64,000 nucleotides of DNA. Origin: an uncultured Bacteroidales bacterium. GTDB lineage: Bacteria; Bacteroidota; Bacteroidia; Bacteroidales; Bacteroidaceae. Each line of letters opens with the position of its first letter. Within the stretch, counting starts at the first letter, position 1. The stretch lies in assembly GCA_902798615.1 (NCBI GenBank), contig CADBXL010000003.1, positions 62,001-126,000 on the forward strand. The letters are read 5' to 3'. Made by a program: the position numbers and the translations under genes. This document shows, in pieces, positions 45,409-52,937 of this stretch. A model generated the notes under the pieces. It was not told the DNA's origin and ran no database searches. It saw only the letters and a list, made by a program, of their open reading frames with translations.

Positions 45409-47518
45409 GAGCCTCACCTCCATTATTATCTGAAGCGGAAACTGAATCAGAAGCGGAATCCGCAGTACCCTTAGTACGTCTCTCCCACTCCGCAGCCTCA
45501 GCCTCAAACTTGGCTTTCTGCTCATCATTTGCTTGAATAATCTCCTGAGCGCGTGAAGTCCAAGGACGCTTACCGAAGATACGCTCCACATCCTCTGCGA
45601 AGATAACCTCCTTGTCAATAAGCATCTGAGCAAGCTCATTATGGCCTTCCTTATGCTCAATAAGGATAGCCTTAGCACGAGCATACTGCTCATTAATCAT
45701 CTTCAGCACCTCCTCGTCAATAGTCTGGGCTGTAGCCTCAGAATATGGACGCTGGAAACTATACTCGCTGTTATTATAGTAACAGATATTAGGCAGTTTA
45801 TCGCTCATACCTGCATACGCAATCATACCATATGCGCTCTTTGTTGCACGCTCAAGGTCGTTCATGGCTCCAGAAGAGATATGACCTGTGAAAAGCTCCT
45901 CAGCAGCACGACCGCCAAGCAAGCTACACATTTCGTCAAGCATCTGCTCCTTAGTGTTAAGCTGACGTTCCTCTGGCATATACCAAGCAGCACCGAGGGC
46001 ATTTCCACGCGGAACGATACTGACCTTCACCAATGGATTAGCAAACTCCGTGAACCAAGAGATAGTGGCGTGACCAGCTTCATGAAGCGCAATAGCACGC
46101 TTCTCAGCAGCAGTCATCACCTTTGTCTTCTTCTCCAGACCTCCGATAATTCTATCAACAGCATCAAGGAAATCCTGACGGCTAACAACCTTTGAATCGT
46201 GACGGGCAGCAATCAACGCAGCCTCGTTACATACATTAGCAATGTCAGCACCAGAGAACCCCGGTGTCTGACGAGCAAGCATATCAATATCAAGACTTTC
46301 CTCCACCTTGATAGGTTTCAGATGCACTTGGAATATCTCCTTACGCTCTGTAAGGTCAGGAAGGTCAACATGAATCTGACGATCAAAACGTCCTGCACGA
46401 AGCAGAGCCTTATCGAGCATATCCACACGGTTGGTAGCAGCCAGGATGATGACACCTGAGTTAGTACCGAAGCCGTCCATCTCAGTAAGCAAAGCGTTGA
46501 GGGTATTCTCACGCTCGTCATTACCGCCCATAGAAGGGTTCTTTGAACGTGCACGACCAACAGCATCAATCTCATCGATGAAGATGATACAAGGACTCTT
46601 CTCCTTTGCCTGACGGAATGTGTCGCGAACACGAGAAGCACCAACACCTACGAACATCTCAACGAAGTCACTACCTGACATTGAGAAGAATGGAACGCCA
46701 GCCTCACCTGCAACAGCCTTCGCAAGCAAGGTCTTACCAGTTCCCGGAGGGCCTACAAGCAAAGCACCCTTAGGAATCTTACCACCAAGATCTGTGTATT
46801 TTGCAGGATTTTTCAGGAACTCAACAATCTCCTGCACCTCCTGCTTAGCGCCTATCTGTCCGGCTACATCCTTAAATGTAACGCCAACGCTATTTTCCTT
46901 GCCATAGACACGAGCCTTCGACTTACCCACGCTGAAGACACCTCCACCGATGCCTCCACCGCCTCCCATTCTTCCCATGAAGAAGAGCCAGATAAATATG
47001 AAGAATGCCAACGGAGCGATGTTAAGAAGGAAACTCATGATGCCACCCGACTTCTCGTTGTCATAAGCCACATCACCCTTAAACTTTCCCTCTGTCTGTT
47101 TTGCATTAAGGAAGTCCTCTACCTGATCCACGCTACCAATCTCAACCTCGACATAAGGATCACGTCCCATTTCCTTGGTTGACTTCTTAAACACATCACG
47201 CACATTCCTTCCATATACGTACATGTGCAGATAGTTCTCAGGCTTATTGATTACAACTTTACTGGCATAGCCTCTATCCACATAAGCCTTGAAGGCACTA
47301 TACGACACCTTATTTGTATTACCAGAGCCACTAAGCAGCGAACTGCCTCCGTCCGTGAAGAATGTCACGCACAGGGCAATCAGAATCATCACATAGAGCC
47401 AGTTCATATTGAACTTAGGCATCCTAGGCTTATTGTCGTTATTAGAAAAATCCTGCTTTTGCATTGTATAAAACTCCGAGTTAAGCTTCGGGAGCTTCAA
47501 ATTGTTTTGGTTATTCAA
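45401..47518 (-). CDS. ftsH: ATP-dependent zinc metalloprotease FtsH
   Basis: A 705-residue membrane AAA+ protease that removes damaged or short-lived membrane and cytoplasmic proteins. Two TM helices (about residues 40-58 and 158-178) flank the periplasmic domain; a Gly-rich stretch follows ([12 protein letters not shown]). The AAA module has Walker [17 protein letters not shown] and Walker [13 protein letters not shown]. The zinc site is HEAGH (His479, Glu480, His483), with the third ligand in the M41 domain. ATG 47518 gives a 38-residue cytosolic lead; Met19 is an alternative start. The gene order rsfS-ftsH-cdsA is the usual one in Bacteroidota. Confidence 0.97.
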   Translation of the reverse strand: MNNQNNLKLPKLNSEFYTMQKQDFSNNDNKPRMPKFNMNWLYVMILIALCVTFFTDGGSSLLSGSGNTNKVSYSAFKAYVDRGYASKVVINKPENYLHMYVYGRNVRDVFKKSTKEMGRDPYVEVEIGSVDQVEDFLNAKQTEGKFKGDVAYDNEKSGGIMSFLLNIAPLAFFIFIWLFFMGRMGGGGGIGGGVFSVGKSKARVYGKENSVGVTFKDVAGQIGAKQEVQEIVEFLKNPAKYTDLGGKIPKGALLVGPPGTGKTLLAKAVAGEAGVPFFSMSGSDFVEMFVGVGASRVRDTFRQAKEKSPCIIFIDEIDAVGRARSKNPSMGGNDERENTLNALLTEMDGFGTNSGVIILAATNRVDMLDKALLRAGRFDRQIHVDLPDLTERKEIFQVHLKPIKVEESLDIDMLARQTPGFSGADIANVCNEAALIAARHDSKVVSRQDFLDAVDRIIGGLEKKTKVMTAAEKRAIALHEAGHATISWFTEFANPLVKVSIVPRGNALGAAWYMPEERQLNTKEQMLDEMCSLLGGRAAEELFTGHISSGAMNDLERATKSAYGMIAYAGMSDKLPNICYYNNSEYSFQRPYSEATAQTIDEEVLKMINEQYARAKAILIEHKEGHNELAQMLIDKEVIFAEDVERIFGKRPWTSRAQEIIQANDEQKAKFEAEAAEWERRTKGTADSASDSVSASDNNGGEAHE

Positions 47519-47706
47519 CTTTCGCCTCGCTAAAGTTGCAGGTTTAAAGGTTTACGGTTTTTAGGTTCTTGGGTCAGCATGCCATTCAGCAATTGAAAAT
47601 TAATTTCTTAATATATTAATCTCTTAATTTCTTCCGACCTTACAACCTCAAAACCTTATAACCCATAAAGTCGAGCTTGCGAGTCTTTATATAGACCGGG
47701 GGGAAA

Positions 47707-48066
47707 TCAGTCAAGGTCTGGGATATCCTCAGCAGGAGCATCCTCCCAGAGATTCTCAAGATTGTAGAAATCACGAGCCTCAGGCATGAACACGTGCACC
47801 ATAACGTCCACATAATCCATGGCAATCCAAAGAGCATTCTCCGTACCTACAACATGAGTAGGCTTGTCCTGCAGCTCTATACGAACCATATCCTCCACAG
47901 AGTCTGCAATAGCACTCACCTGTTGAGGATTCTGTCCCTCGCATACGATGAAATACTGACAAATAGCACCGTCTATATTGCGGAGATCCACGATTCTGAT
48001 CCCTTTACCTTTCTTCTCCTGTATGCCTTTAACGGCAACATCAACTAATTCCTTTATTGAATCCAC
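47707..48066 (-). CDS. rsfS: Ribosomal silencing factor RsfS
   Basis: A 119-residue protein (GTG start) of the RsfS/Iojap family, which binds uL14 on the large subunit and blocks subunit joining in starvation. Motifs: KKGKGIRIVDLRNIDGAICQ, YFIVCEGQNPQQVSAIADS, and ALWIAMDYVDVMVHVFMPEA. It lies upstream of ftsH with a 188-bp gap. Confidence 0.93.
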   Translation of the reverse strand: MDSIKELVDVAVKGIQEKKGKGIRIVDLRNIDGAICQYFIVCEGQNPQQVSAIADSVEDMVRIELQDKPTHVVGTENALWIAMDYVDVMVHVFMPEARDFYNLENLWEDAPAEDIPDLD

Positions 48067-48157
48067 TATATATTTTCTTTCTTATTCTTTATATATATAT
48101 TATGAACATTCACCCCTTCACTCTGTATTCTGTTTAGAGCTAAAGCGCGAATCGAAT

Positions 48158-48317
48158 GTGCAACGTGCGAAGCATCCTCGCACAACGGAAATAGTGCGTG
48201 TCAGTTCTTAAAACTGGCGCACGTCTTTGATTTCCGCGTGCAACGTGCGAAGCATCCTCGCGCGAAGCAAAAAGTGCGTGTCAGCTCATAAAGCTGGCGC
48301 ACGTTTTTATTTTGCGA
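48158..48317. repeat. Two exact-length 80-bp tandem repeats, each a long hairpin
   Basis: Copy 1 is 48158-48237 and copy 2 is 48238-48317; both start GTGCAACGTGCGAAGCATCC. Each half ends in a stem built of GTGCG...CGCAC, a CAG-Y-T / A-R-CTG inner pair and an outer arm. The outer arms differ between copies yet stay paired: CGGAAAT / ATTTCCG in copy 1, GCAAAA / TTTTGC in copy 2. The inner pair also co-varies (CAGTT / AACTG against CAGCT / AGCTG). Both copies end in T-rich DNA like terminators. Confidence 0.85.
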
Positions 48318-48438
48318 GTGCAAAGTTACTCAATATTCTTGACATTCCCCTCCAAAACTCCCAAAATTTGCATTTTTTTTTAGATTTTCGCGCAAAAGAG
48401 ACGAAACATGACTTTTTTTGAAAATTTTTCTCGATTTT

Positions 48439-48470
48439 CTTGCAGGATACAGAAAAATGTTGTACCTTTG
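48439..48470 (+). promoter_or_regulatory. Promoter of tRNA-Gln
   Basis: CTTG (48439-48442), a 20-nt spacer, TACCTTTG (48463-48470), about 48 bp before the mature tRNA. Confidence 0.65.
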
Positions 48471-48518
48471 CACTCGCAAACAAGAAACAAGGAATTTTCT
48501 TGGTTTGCTAACACAAAT

Positions 48519-48589
48519 TGGGATATGGTGTAATGGTAACACTGCAGATTCTGGTCCTGCCTTTCCTGGTTCGAGTCCGGGTATCCCAA
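48519..48589 (+). tRNA. tRNA-Gln (anticodon CTG)
   Basis: A 71-nt cloverleaf: acceptor TGGGATA / TATCCCA with the U1-A72 pair typical of tRNA-Gln, D-stem GTGT / ACAC, anticodon loop TTCTGGT (anticodon CTG) on stem GCAG / CTGC, T-arm CCTGG TTCGAGT CCGGG. Discriminator A; CCA is not encoded. Confidence 0.92.
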
Positions 48590-48593
48590 CAAG

Positions 48594-48630
48594 AACGCTG
48601 AATGAGAAATCATCCAGCGTTTTTTTATTT
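48594..48630 (+). terminator. Terminator of tRNA-Gln
   Basis: Stem AACGCTG / CAGCGTT followed by TTTTTTATTT. Confidence 0.85.
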
Positions 48631-48812
48631 ACAATTTGACAATTTACGATTAACTATTTATTTAACGTGAGTTTTTCCACACATTTTTAATCTCATTTTC
48701 GTCATAACGAAAAATCTGCTCCCCCAATATCATATTTGGAGAGTTTTTATTAATTGCATAATACGAAAATGCATAAATTCCCCCCCAAAAGGAATAACTT
48801 ATTACATAATAA

Positions 48813-48844
48813 TTTGCTTTTTTACATATAATTGTGTAACTTTG
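48813..48844 (+). promoter_or_regulatory. Promoter of the DUF3791-DUF3990-DUF3791 operon
   Basis: TTTG (48813-48816), a 20-nt spacer, TAACTTTG (48837-48844). The leader is about 30 nt. Confidence 0.8.
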
Positions 48845-48882
48845 CCACCAAGAGGAGTAAACCCTATCAAAAAAGACAGTCT

Positions 48883-49098
48883 ATGGTATCAGACAAGATT
48901 GAATACATACTCATGCTCATTAAGCTGTTTGCCCGTCACTTCGGTCTCAGCAACCAACAGGCTTATAGATACATAAGTCTGCATGGCGGTATTGAGTATG
49001 CAGAGAAGCACTATAACATCCTTCACACCCTTTCATTCGAAGACCAAGTAGAAGGACTTATTGCCTATTGTCACAAGAAAGGAGGAGCACTCACATGA
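48883..49098 (+). CDS. DUF3791 family protein (putative antitoxin, first copy)
   Basis: A 71-residue helical protein starting at ATG 48883 (MVSDKIEYILMLIKLFARHF). The pattern I-x-Y-x-x-x-x-I-x-x-F-A..., LSNQQAYRYISLHGGIEY, and LSFEDQVEGLIAYCHKKGG matches DUF3791, small proteins often found next to DUF3990 genes. The upstream frame to 48832 overlaps the promoter and is not used. Its stop codon overlaps the start of the DUF3990 gene (ATGA). An antitoxin role is inferred from size and context. Confidence 0.8.
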   Translation: MVSDKIEYILMLIKLFARHFGLSNQQAYRYISLHGGIEYAEKHYNILHTLSFEDQVEGLIAYCHKKGGALT

Positions 49099-49565
49099 TA
49101 CTATACCACGGTTCCAACCAACGAGTCACGCAAATAGACCTCACGAAATCACGACCAGCAAAAGATTTCGGTAAGGCTTTCTATCTTTCGGAGAAAAGAG
49201 AACAGGCAATCGAAATGGCTCAATTCAAGGCTGAAACATTCGGAGGCTCTGTCATCATCAATGAATTTGAGTTTGATGAATCCGCACTTGCAGCCCCAGA
49301 CATCAAATTCTTCCGTTTTGATTCCTACACGGAAGAATGGGCACGTTTCGTCCTTGCCAACAGGTCATCAAACGTCACCAATCACGATTATGACATAGTC
49401 TTCGGTCCGATAGCCAATGACAAGATAGGCCGTCAGATATTCAACTTCCAGTCAGGCTATATCGACTTCGACACTTTTATCAAGCGCATACAATACCCCG
49501 AAGGAATCACTTTCCAATGGGCATTCTGTACAGAAAAAGCAATACAAAAACTCCATAGTCTATGA
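49095..49565 (+). CDS. DUF3990 family protein (putative ADP-ribosyltransferase-fold toxin)
   Basis: A 156-residue protein starting MILYHGSNQRVTQIDLTKSR. The features YHGS (His5), DFGKAFYLSEKREQAIEMA (Tyr30 after a G-x-x-F) and a C-terminal ITFQWAFCTEKAIQKL strand are those of DUF3990, which resembles the H-Y-[E/Q] ADP-ribosyltransferase fold. It is flanked by two DUF3791-like genes, each joined by an ATGA overlap. This supports a toxin with two small partners. Target and activity are not known from sequence. Confidence 0.8.
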   Translation: MILYHGSNQRVTQIDLTKSRPAKDFGKAFYLSEKREQAIEMAQFKAETFGGSVIINEFEFDESALAAPDIKFFRFDSYTEEWARFVLANRSSNVTNHDYDIVFGPIANDKIGRQIFNFQSGYIDFDTFIKRIQYPEGITFQWAFCTEKAIQKLHSL

Positions 49566-49795
49566 ACATATCAGAAAGCGACTTTCAATATATGCTCGAA
49601 TGTCAGGAACGTGATATCGCAACCCTTTTGGTAGAAGAGCATCACATGACCATACATCAGGCTCTTGATATCCTATATGCTTCCGACACATACAAGGCAT
49701 TACAAAACCCCAAGACCGGGCTTTACTTCCAATCTCCGCGATATGTATTTTCTTATCTGTATGAAGAGATGAAGACCGGAAGAATGACGACATAA
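49562..49795 (+). CDS. DUF3791-like family protein (second small partner)
   Basis: A 77-residue acidic helical protein (MNISESDFQYMLECQERDIA then TLLVEEHHMTIHQALDILYA) ending RYVFSYLYEEMKTGRMTT. It shows the same general plan as the first DUF3791 gene (two helices, an HTIxxALDxLYxSDT segment, a Y-x-x-Y-x-E end). Its start overlaps the DUF3990 stop by ATGA, and the operon ends in the terminator at 49795-49837. Confidence 0.72.
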   Translation: MNISESDFQYMLECQERDIATLLVEEHHMTIHQALDILYASDTYKALQNPKTGLYFQSPRYVFSYLYEEMKTGRMTT

Positions 49796-49837
49796 AAAAT
49801 CCGCTACCCAAGCAGCACGCTCGGATAGCGGATTTTT
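49795..49837. terminator. Bidirectional terminator between the DUF3990 operon and the antitoxin-like gene
   Basis: AAAAATCCGCTA / TAGCGGATTTTT stem with a 19-nt loop; A- and T-runs on both sides allow it to act for both convergent genes. Confidence 0.85.
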
Positions 49838-49888
49838 AACGTTTCGGCATACAACCGATTACATGAATATTTGTATTGTAATTAACAA

Positions 49889-50248
49889 CTATATCATGGA
49901 TGCGACAAAAGATTCGATGCTATCCAGTTTCACTTCTCCAGCATCTTTCCCACTCTTAGCCTCACGCATTGCCTCTAATGTCACGTCATTAGGAACATCA
50001 TCAAACAGATGTCGGGCATCAGGTAGCTTCTTACCAGAAGAATGAGTCTGACGAACCTCATCCAATGCGTTCTTCAGACTTTCACGAACATAGGTCTGCT
50101 GAGCCTCTCGCTTATCCTCTTCAAGAAGAGCGGATAGTCGTGACGCAATAGTTTTCTGTACAGATTTCTTTTGGTTCACGATGAGTGACCAGATAGCATC
50201 TGTTGTATTTACCGTTTCTGCTGTTGGAACGTGTAATGAAACTGCCAT
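49889..50248 (-). CDS. Small antitoxin-like hypothetical protein
   Basis: A 119-residue, mostly helical protein. No family is recognised with confidence. The end (DVTLEAMREAKSGKDAGEVK then LDSIESFVASMI) resembles the C-terminal arm of RelB/DinJ-type antitoxins, which often contain E-A-x-x-x-G-K. No toxin gene follows; the next plus-strand genes are the DUF3990 operon in the convergent direction. It has its own promoter (50283-50314) and a palindrome at the likely transcription start. Confidence 0.55.
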   Translation of the reverse strand: MAVSLHVPTAETVNTTDAIWSLIVNQKKSVQKTIASRLSALLEEDKREAQQTYVRESLKNALDEVRQTHSSGKKLPDARHLFDDVPNDVTLEAMREAKSGKDAGEVKLDSIESFVASMI

Positions 50249-50268
50249 ATAATTACAAAAAGCGATTA

Positions 50269-50283
50269 GCGCTCTTTGAGCGC
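50269..50283. promoter_or_regulatory. Palindromic operator candidate GCGCTC-TTT-GAGCGC
   Basis: A perfect 6-bp inverted repeat with a 3-bp centre directly after the -7 box of the antitoxin-like gene, covering the expected transcription start. This position fits autorepression. Confidence 0.5.
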
Positions 50284-50314
50284 AAAGATACTACATTTAT
50301 CTTGAAACCACAAA
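50283..50314 (-). promoter_or_regulatory. Promoter of the antitoxin-like gene
   Basis: Minus strand TTTG (50314-50311), a 20-nt spacer, TATCTTTG (50290-50283). Confidence 0.8.
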
Positions 50315-50344
50315 TCTTTTCCCTAATTTAACGTGAGTTCGAGG

Positions 50345-50440
50345 AAAAAAATGGAAACGGATTTGTCTGATTTATCTGAAATAAATCGCGAAAATATTAC
50401 TGCGCCAGCTATCAGATAAATCAGAAAAATCCGTTTCCCT
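50345..50440. repeat. Third copy of the GGATTTATCTGATTTATCTG palindrome
   Basis: An inverted pair GGAAACGGATTTGTCTGATT / AATCAGAAAAATCCGTTTCC around GCGAAAATATTACTGCGC. It matches 34541-34655 and 34970-35085, with the central part in inverted orientation. Confidence 0.8.
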
Positions 50441-50460
50441 TTTTATTTTTAATGTTAAAT

Positions 50461-50626
50461 TAAGTAGGTGTGCAAAATTATTTTTATTATGATTGTATTG
50501 ATTAATGATGCAGGTTCAGCGCCTAAAATAAATGAGTGTAGTGACTCCTACTCGATTGTTTTTAGGTGTTGAAGATGCGCAGTAGGCGATGCAAGGATTG
50601 TATAAATAATTCTGCACACCTACTTA
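50461..50626. mobile_element. MITE-like element of 166 bp
   Basis: Terminal inverted repeats TAAGTAGGTGTGCAAAATTA (50461-50480 and onward) and TAATTCTGCACACCTACTTA-like (to 50626) with few mismatches over about 25 bp. Inside is a second inverted pair (TTCAGCGCCTAAAA / TTTTAGGTGTTGAA). There is no reading frame. No target-site duplication is obvious, so mobility is inferred from the architecture only. Confidence 0.6.
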
Positions 50627-50691
50627 TCAATAAATCTTGTTAGATGAAAATTCGTCGAATTCACGTTGATTTAACACAATTAGCGAATCCC

Positions 50692-51084
50692 CTACTTCAT
50701 TATATCCTCTTCCTTCAACGGCTCGTAAGGACCTTCCTTAACCTCGAAGGTAACGGTACCCGACTCAAGTATCTCCACCCAATGCCATACGCCTTTGGGA
50801 ATGTGGATGCCGTAATTGTCACCTCCAGCCGAGAGGATGGTGTCTTCAATCACGTTTCTGTCATCATCATACAGAACCACACGCATACTGCCCCTTACTA
50901 AGATGAAGGTCTCGGCACAATAACGATGGCGATGGATAGGAACAACCGTACCTGGCTCCATTGCATTGAAGAAGCGATGAGTCGCATCCGTCAACTTCTC
51001 ATGAAGGTTGTAGTTCATCCTCAAACGAGGGGACTCCTTTGCCTGCTTCGACACGGAATCCAATAACGTCTTACTGATTATCAT
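50692..51084 (-). CDS. WbuC-family cupin metalloprotein
   Basis: A 130-residue cupin. The metal-binding motif VPIHRHRYCAETFILVRGSM is clear, followed by GGDNYGIHIPKGVWHWVEIL. WbuC proteins occur at the ends of O-antigen and capsule clusters; their reaction is not established. The start overlaps the stop of the VanZ gene by 4 nt. It is the last gene of the minus-strand polysaccharide-type operon. Confidence 0.88.
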   Translation of the reverse strand: MIISKTLLDSVSKQAKESPRLRMNYNLHEKLTDATHRFFNAMEPGTVVPIHRHRYCAETFILVRGSMRVVLYDDDRNVIEDTILSAGGDNYGIHIPKGVWHWVEILESGTVTFEVKEGPYEPLKEEDIMK

Positions 51085-51599
51085 TCTCTAACCAACTTAC
51101 TCCTAACTGGTTTTACAAGACAATACATCCAATATCCCAACAGACCTCCAAACATATTGTTCATCACATCATTAATGTCGCAAAACCCTCTTGACAGAAC
51201 AAATTGCGACAACTCGATGCAACAAGACAAAATGCCCGACAACAACAAAATCTTCAACCCCATAGGCCGCCTCAGTAATACTGATGTACAGAAGCCAACA
51301 GGAACGAACATCATGACATTCATCAGCGCATCCTTAAGAATATACATATTTTTGTCAAAATAATTATGGAATGGCAGATACCAAACGTCATAATCAACAG
51401 ATTCCTCCCTAAAGATAATCGTGAAGCAAAGAAGCAGCACCAAGTATTCTGCAAACATCACGGTCAGCATTCTCTTCAACTGAATGTAGATTACTCCCTT
51501 TCGTGTAAAAATCACCAAGGCAGCAACACATAGCACCAATAAAAGCACTACATATAGCCATTGAGGTGTTGTGTCGTATATTTTTATTATATTTTCCAC
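51081..51599 (-). CDS. VanZ-like membrane protein
   Basis: A 172-residue protein with four or five TM helices and the VanZ-like pattern: DALMNVMMFVPVGFCTSVLL, then ELSQFVLSRGFCDINDVMNN, then MFGGLLGYW. VanZ homologues influence cell-surface antibiotic resistance in some Gram-positives; in Bacteroidota they often accompany surface-polysaccharide genes, as here. It is coupled to the wbuC-like gene. Confidence 0.87.
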   Translation of the reverse strand: MENIIKIYDTTPQWLYVVLLLVLCVAALVIFTRKGVIYIQLKRMLTVMFAEYLVLLLCFTIIFREESVDYDVWYLPFHNYFDKNMYILKDALMNVMMFVPVGFCTSVLLRRPMGLKILLLSGILSCCIELSQFVLSRGFCDINDVMNNMFGGLLGYWMYCLVKPVRSKLVRE

Positions 51600-51617
51600 C
51601 TTTCTCTAAATAAAATT

Positions 51618-52937
51618 TCAGTTTTTCCACAATTCCCACTTTCGCCATATCCAATGGTATAGTCTGAACACAGGTTCACACAGCACTTCCTCTGGGAAAT
51701 AGCGCAGGAACATAAGGTTATGAAGTGTCTTTCCAAAGGCATGGGCAAGGACTCCATCACTTGCCTTTGCAAAGCGATTATCTGCACGTCCGAAGTTACC
51801 GCCTACAAGAATCTCTGAGAGTACAAAGTCACCAACCTTTTCATCCGGTTTACAGATGAGATATTCATCAGGCATGGCGAATACTTTCTGAAGCACATAC
51901 ATTATGGCACCAGCGAATTTCTTCATTCCGAAAGAACTAATCTGACCCTCTAAATCCCCCTGCATAGGGGGACTTGATTGCATTCCGGCTCTCTCCCCGA
52001 AACTATCATCACTAACCTCTCCCCCAACGCAGGGGGATTCTGGGGGTCTCATCTTCCCCCTACGCAGGGGGACTAAGGGGGTCTCCTGAGAGAATGTCTT
52101 CAGCACAAAGTAATAATCAAGTATCTGTCTCAAGCCTATTCCCTCGTCAAAGAGATGGCGATAGATATGTACTAACTGATAAACCGCATTAAACGATACG
52201 GAAGGCACAGGAAACTCATGCCCATCAATACTCGCTATTTCATTAGCGCCCTCAAACTTCCGACACCAGTTTCTCAACCTTATGTTTCTCAAAGGAGAGC
52301 ACATGAACGAAGGACGATGATGAATCTCCACATCCACAGGATAGACATTCTCCAATTCCACATGATGATATCTCACCTCGGGAACTGGCTGATTTGCTGC
52401 TCTTGCACGAAAAAGAGCATATTCAATAACCTTTTTCTCCCCCTTGTTCTGTCTTGATATAGGAGCACACCACACATCAATATCCCCGGCAGTACGGCTA
52501 TCCCTCAGATATTCAGGATAATTCACCAGATTACTCTGTCCCTTGAGGATACAACTCCATAACCCGTCATTCTCCAACTGCTTTGCCAACGCCTCACACT
52601 CAGCATTCATTTTCTCGTTTCTCTCCTTCGTAACCTGAGCATCATGCACCCATTCCGCAAGCACGTCAAAAGGAGGAAACTGCTCCTTCGGCAATCTCTC
52701 CACACCAGCAAAGGCAATCCCCAGAAGAGCATGTTTCTCACACTCTGAATACAAAGAAGCCCACTCGTCATCCGATAGCTGACGAGTGAGCTCCTTGCGA
52801 TTACCTATTGCAATCTGCAATAATTCGAAAAAGAGACCCAGACCCTCTAAATCTCCCTGCATAGGGAGACTTTTATTACCCCCATTCATATTTCCCTGCA
52901 TAGGGAGACTTTTATTGACCGCGTTTGTATCTTTCAT
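51618..52937 (-). CDS. Nucleotidyltransferase-family protein (NTP_transf_5) carrying in-frame repeat insertions
   Basis: A 439-residue protein of the nucleotidyltransferase family common in polysaccharide clusters. The core motif LKGQSNLVNYPEYLR, followed by GDIDVW with the Asp-x-Asp metal pair, is intact. Compared with its paralog at 53649-54776 it has two additions. After MKDTNAV come 26 residues made of two 13-residue units (NKSLPMQGNMNGG, NKSLPMQGDLEGL), then FFELLQIAIGN as in the paralog. Between DYYFVLK and MKKFAGAIMYVLQ lies a linker of about 50 residues encoded by three palindromic elements (51943-52087), one read in the same frame (SSPPMQGDLEGQ), two inverted (PLVPLRRGK, PPESPCVGGE). 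Apart from the insertions the frame is open, so the protein may still be made. Confidence 0.8.
   Translation of the reverse strand: MKDTNAVNKSLPMQGNMNGGNKSLPMQGDLEGLGLFFELLQIAIGNRKELTRQLSDDEWASLYSECEKHALLGIAFAGVERLPKEQFPPFDVLAEWVHDAQVTKERNEKMNAECEALAKQLENDGLWSCILKGQSNLVNYPEYLRDSRTAGDIDVWCAPISRQNKGEKKVIEYALFRARAANQPVPEVRYHHVELENVYPVDVEIHHRPSFMCSPLRNIRLRNWCRKFEGANEIASIDGHEFPVPSVSFNAVYQLVHIYRHLFDEGIGLRQILDYYFVLKTFSQETPLVPLRRGKMRPPESPCVGGEVSDDSFGERAGMQSSPPMQGDLEGQISSFGMKKFAGAIMYVLQKVFAMPDEYLICKPDEKVGDFVLSEILVGGNFGRADNRFAKASDGVLAHAFGKTLHNLMFLRYFPEEVLCEPVFRLYHWIWRKWELWKN
51943..52087. repeat. Three palindromic elements inside the nucleotidyltransferase gene (linker site)
   Basis: E1 (51943-51979) has the core CCCCCTGCATAGGGGG; E2 (about 52014-52050) and E3 (about 52052-52085) have the cores CCCCCAACGCAGGGGG and CCCCCTACGCAGGGGG in the opposite orientation. 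All are in frame in the host gene and end before the conserved MKKFAGA segment. Confidence 0.85.
52841..52918. repeat. Two 39-bp palindromic units at the 5' end of the nucleotidyltransferase gene
   Basis: Units 52841-52879 and 52880-52918, core TCCCTGCATAGGGA followed by GACTTTTATT. The right unit also supplies the TAA stop codon (52914-52912) of the upstream DUF559 gene. Confidence 0.88.

Noticed and set aside
44548-45693. 381-residue reading of cdsA
   Set aside because: The extra 95 N-terminal residues overlap ftsH in another frame and are not CdsA-like; ATG 45408 gives the normal start.
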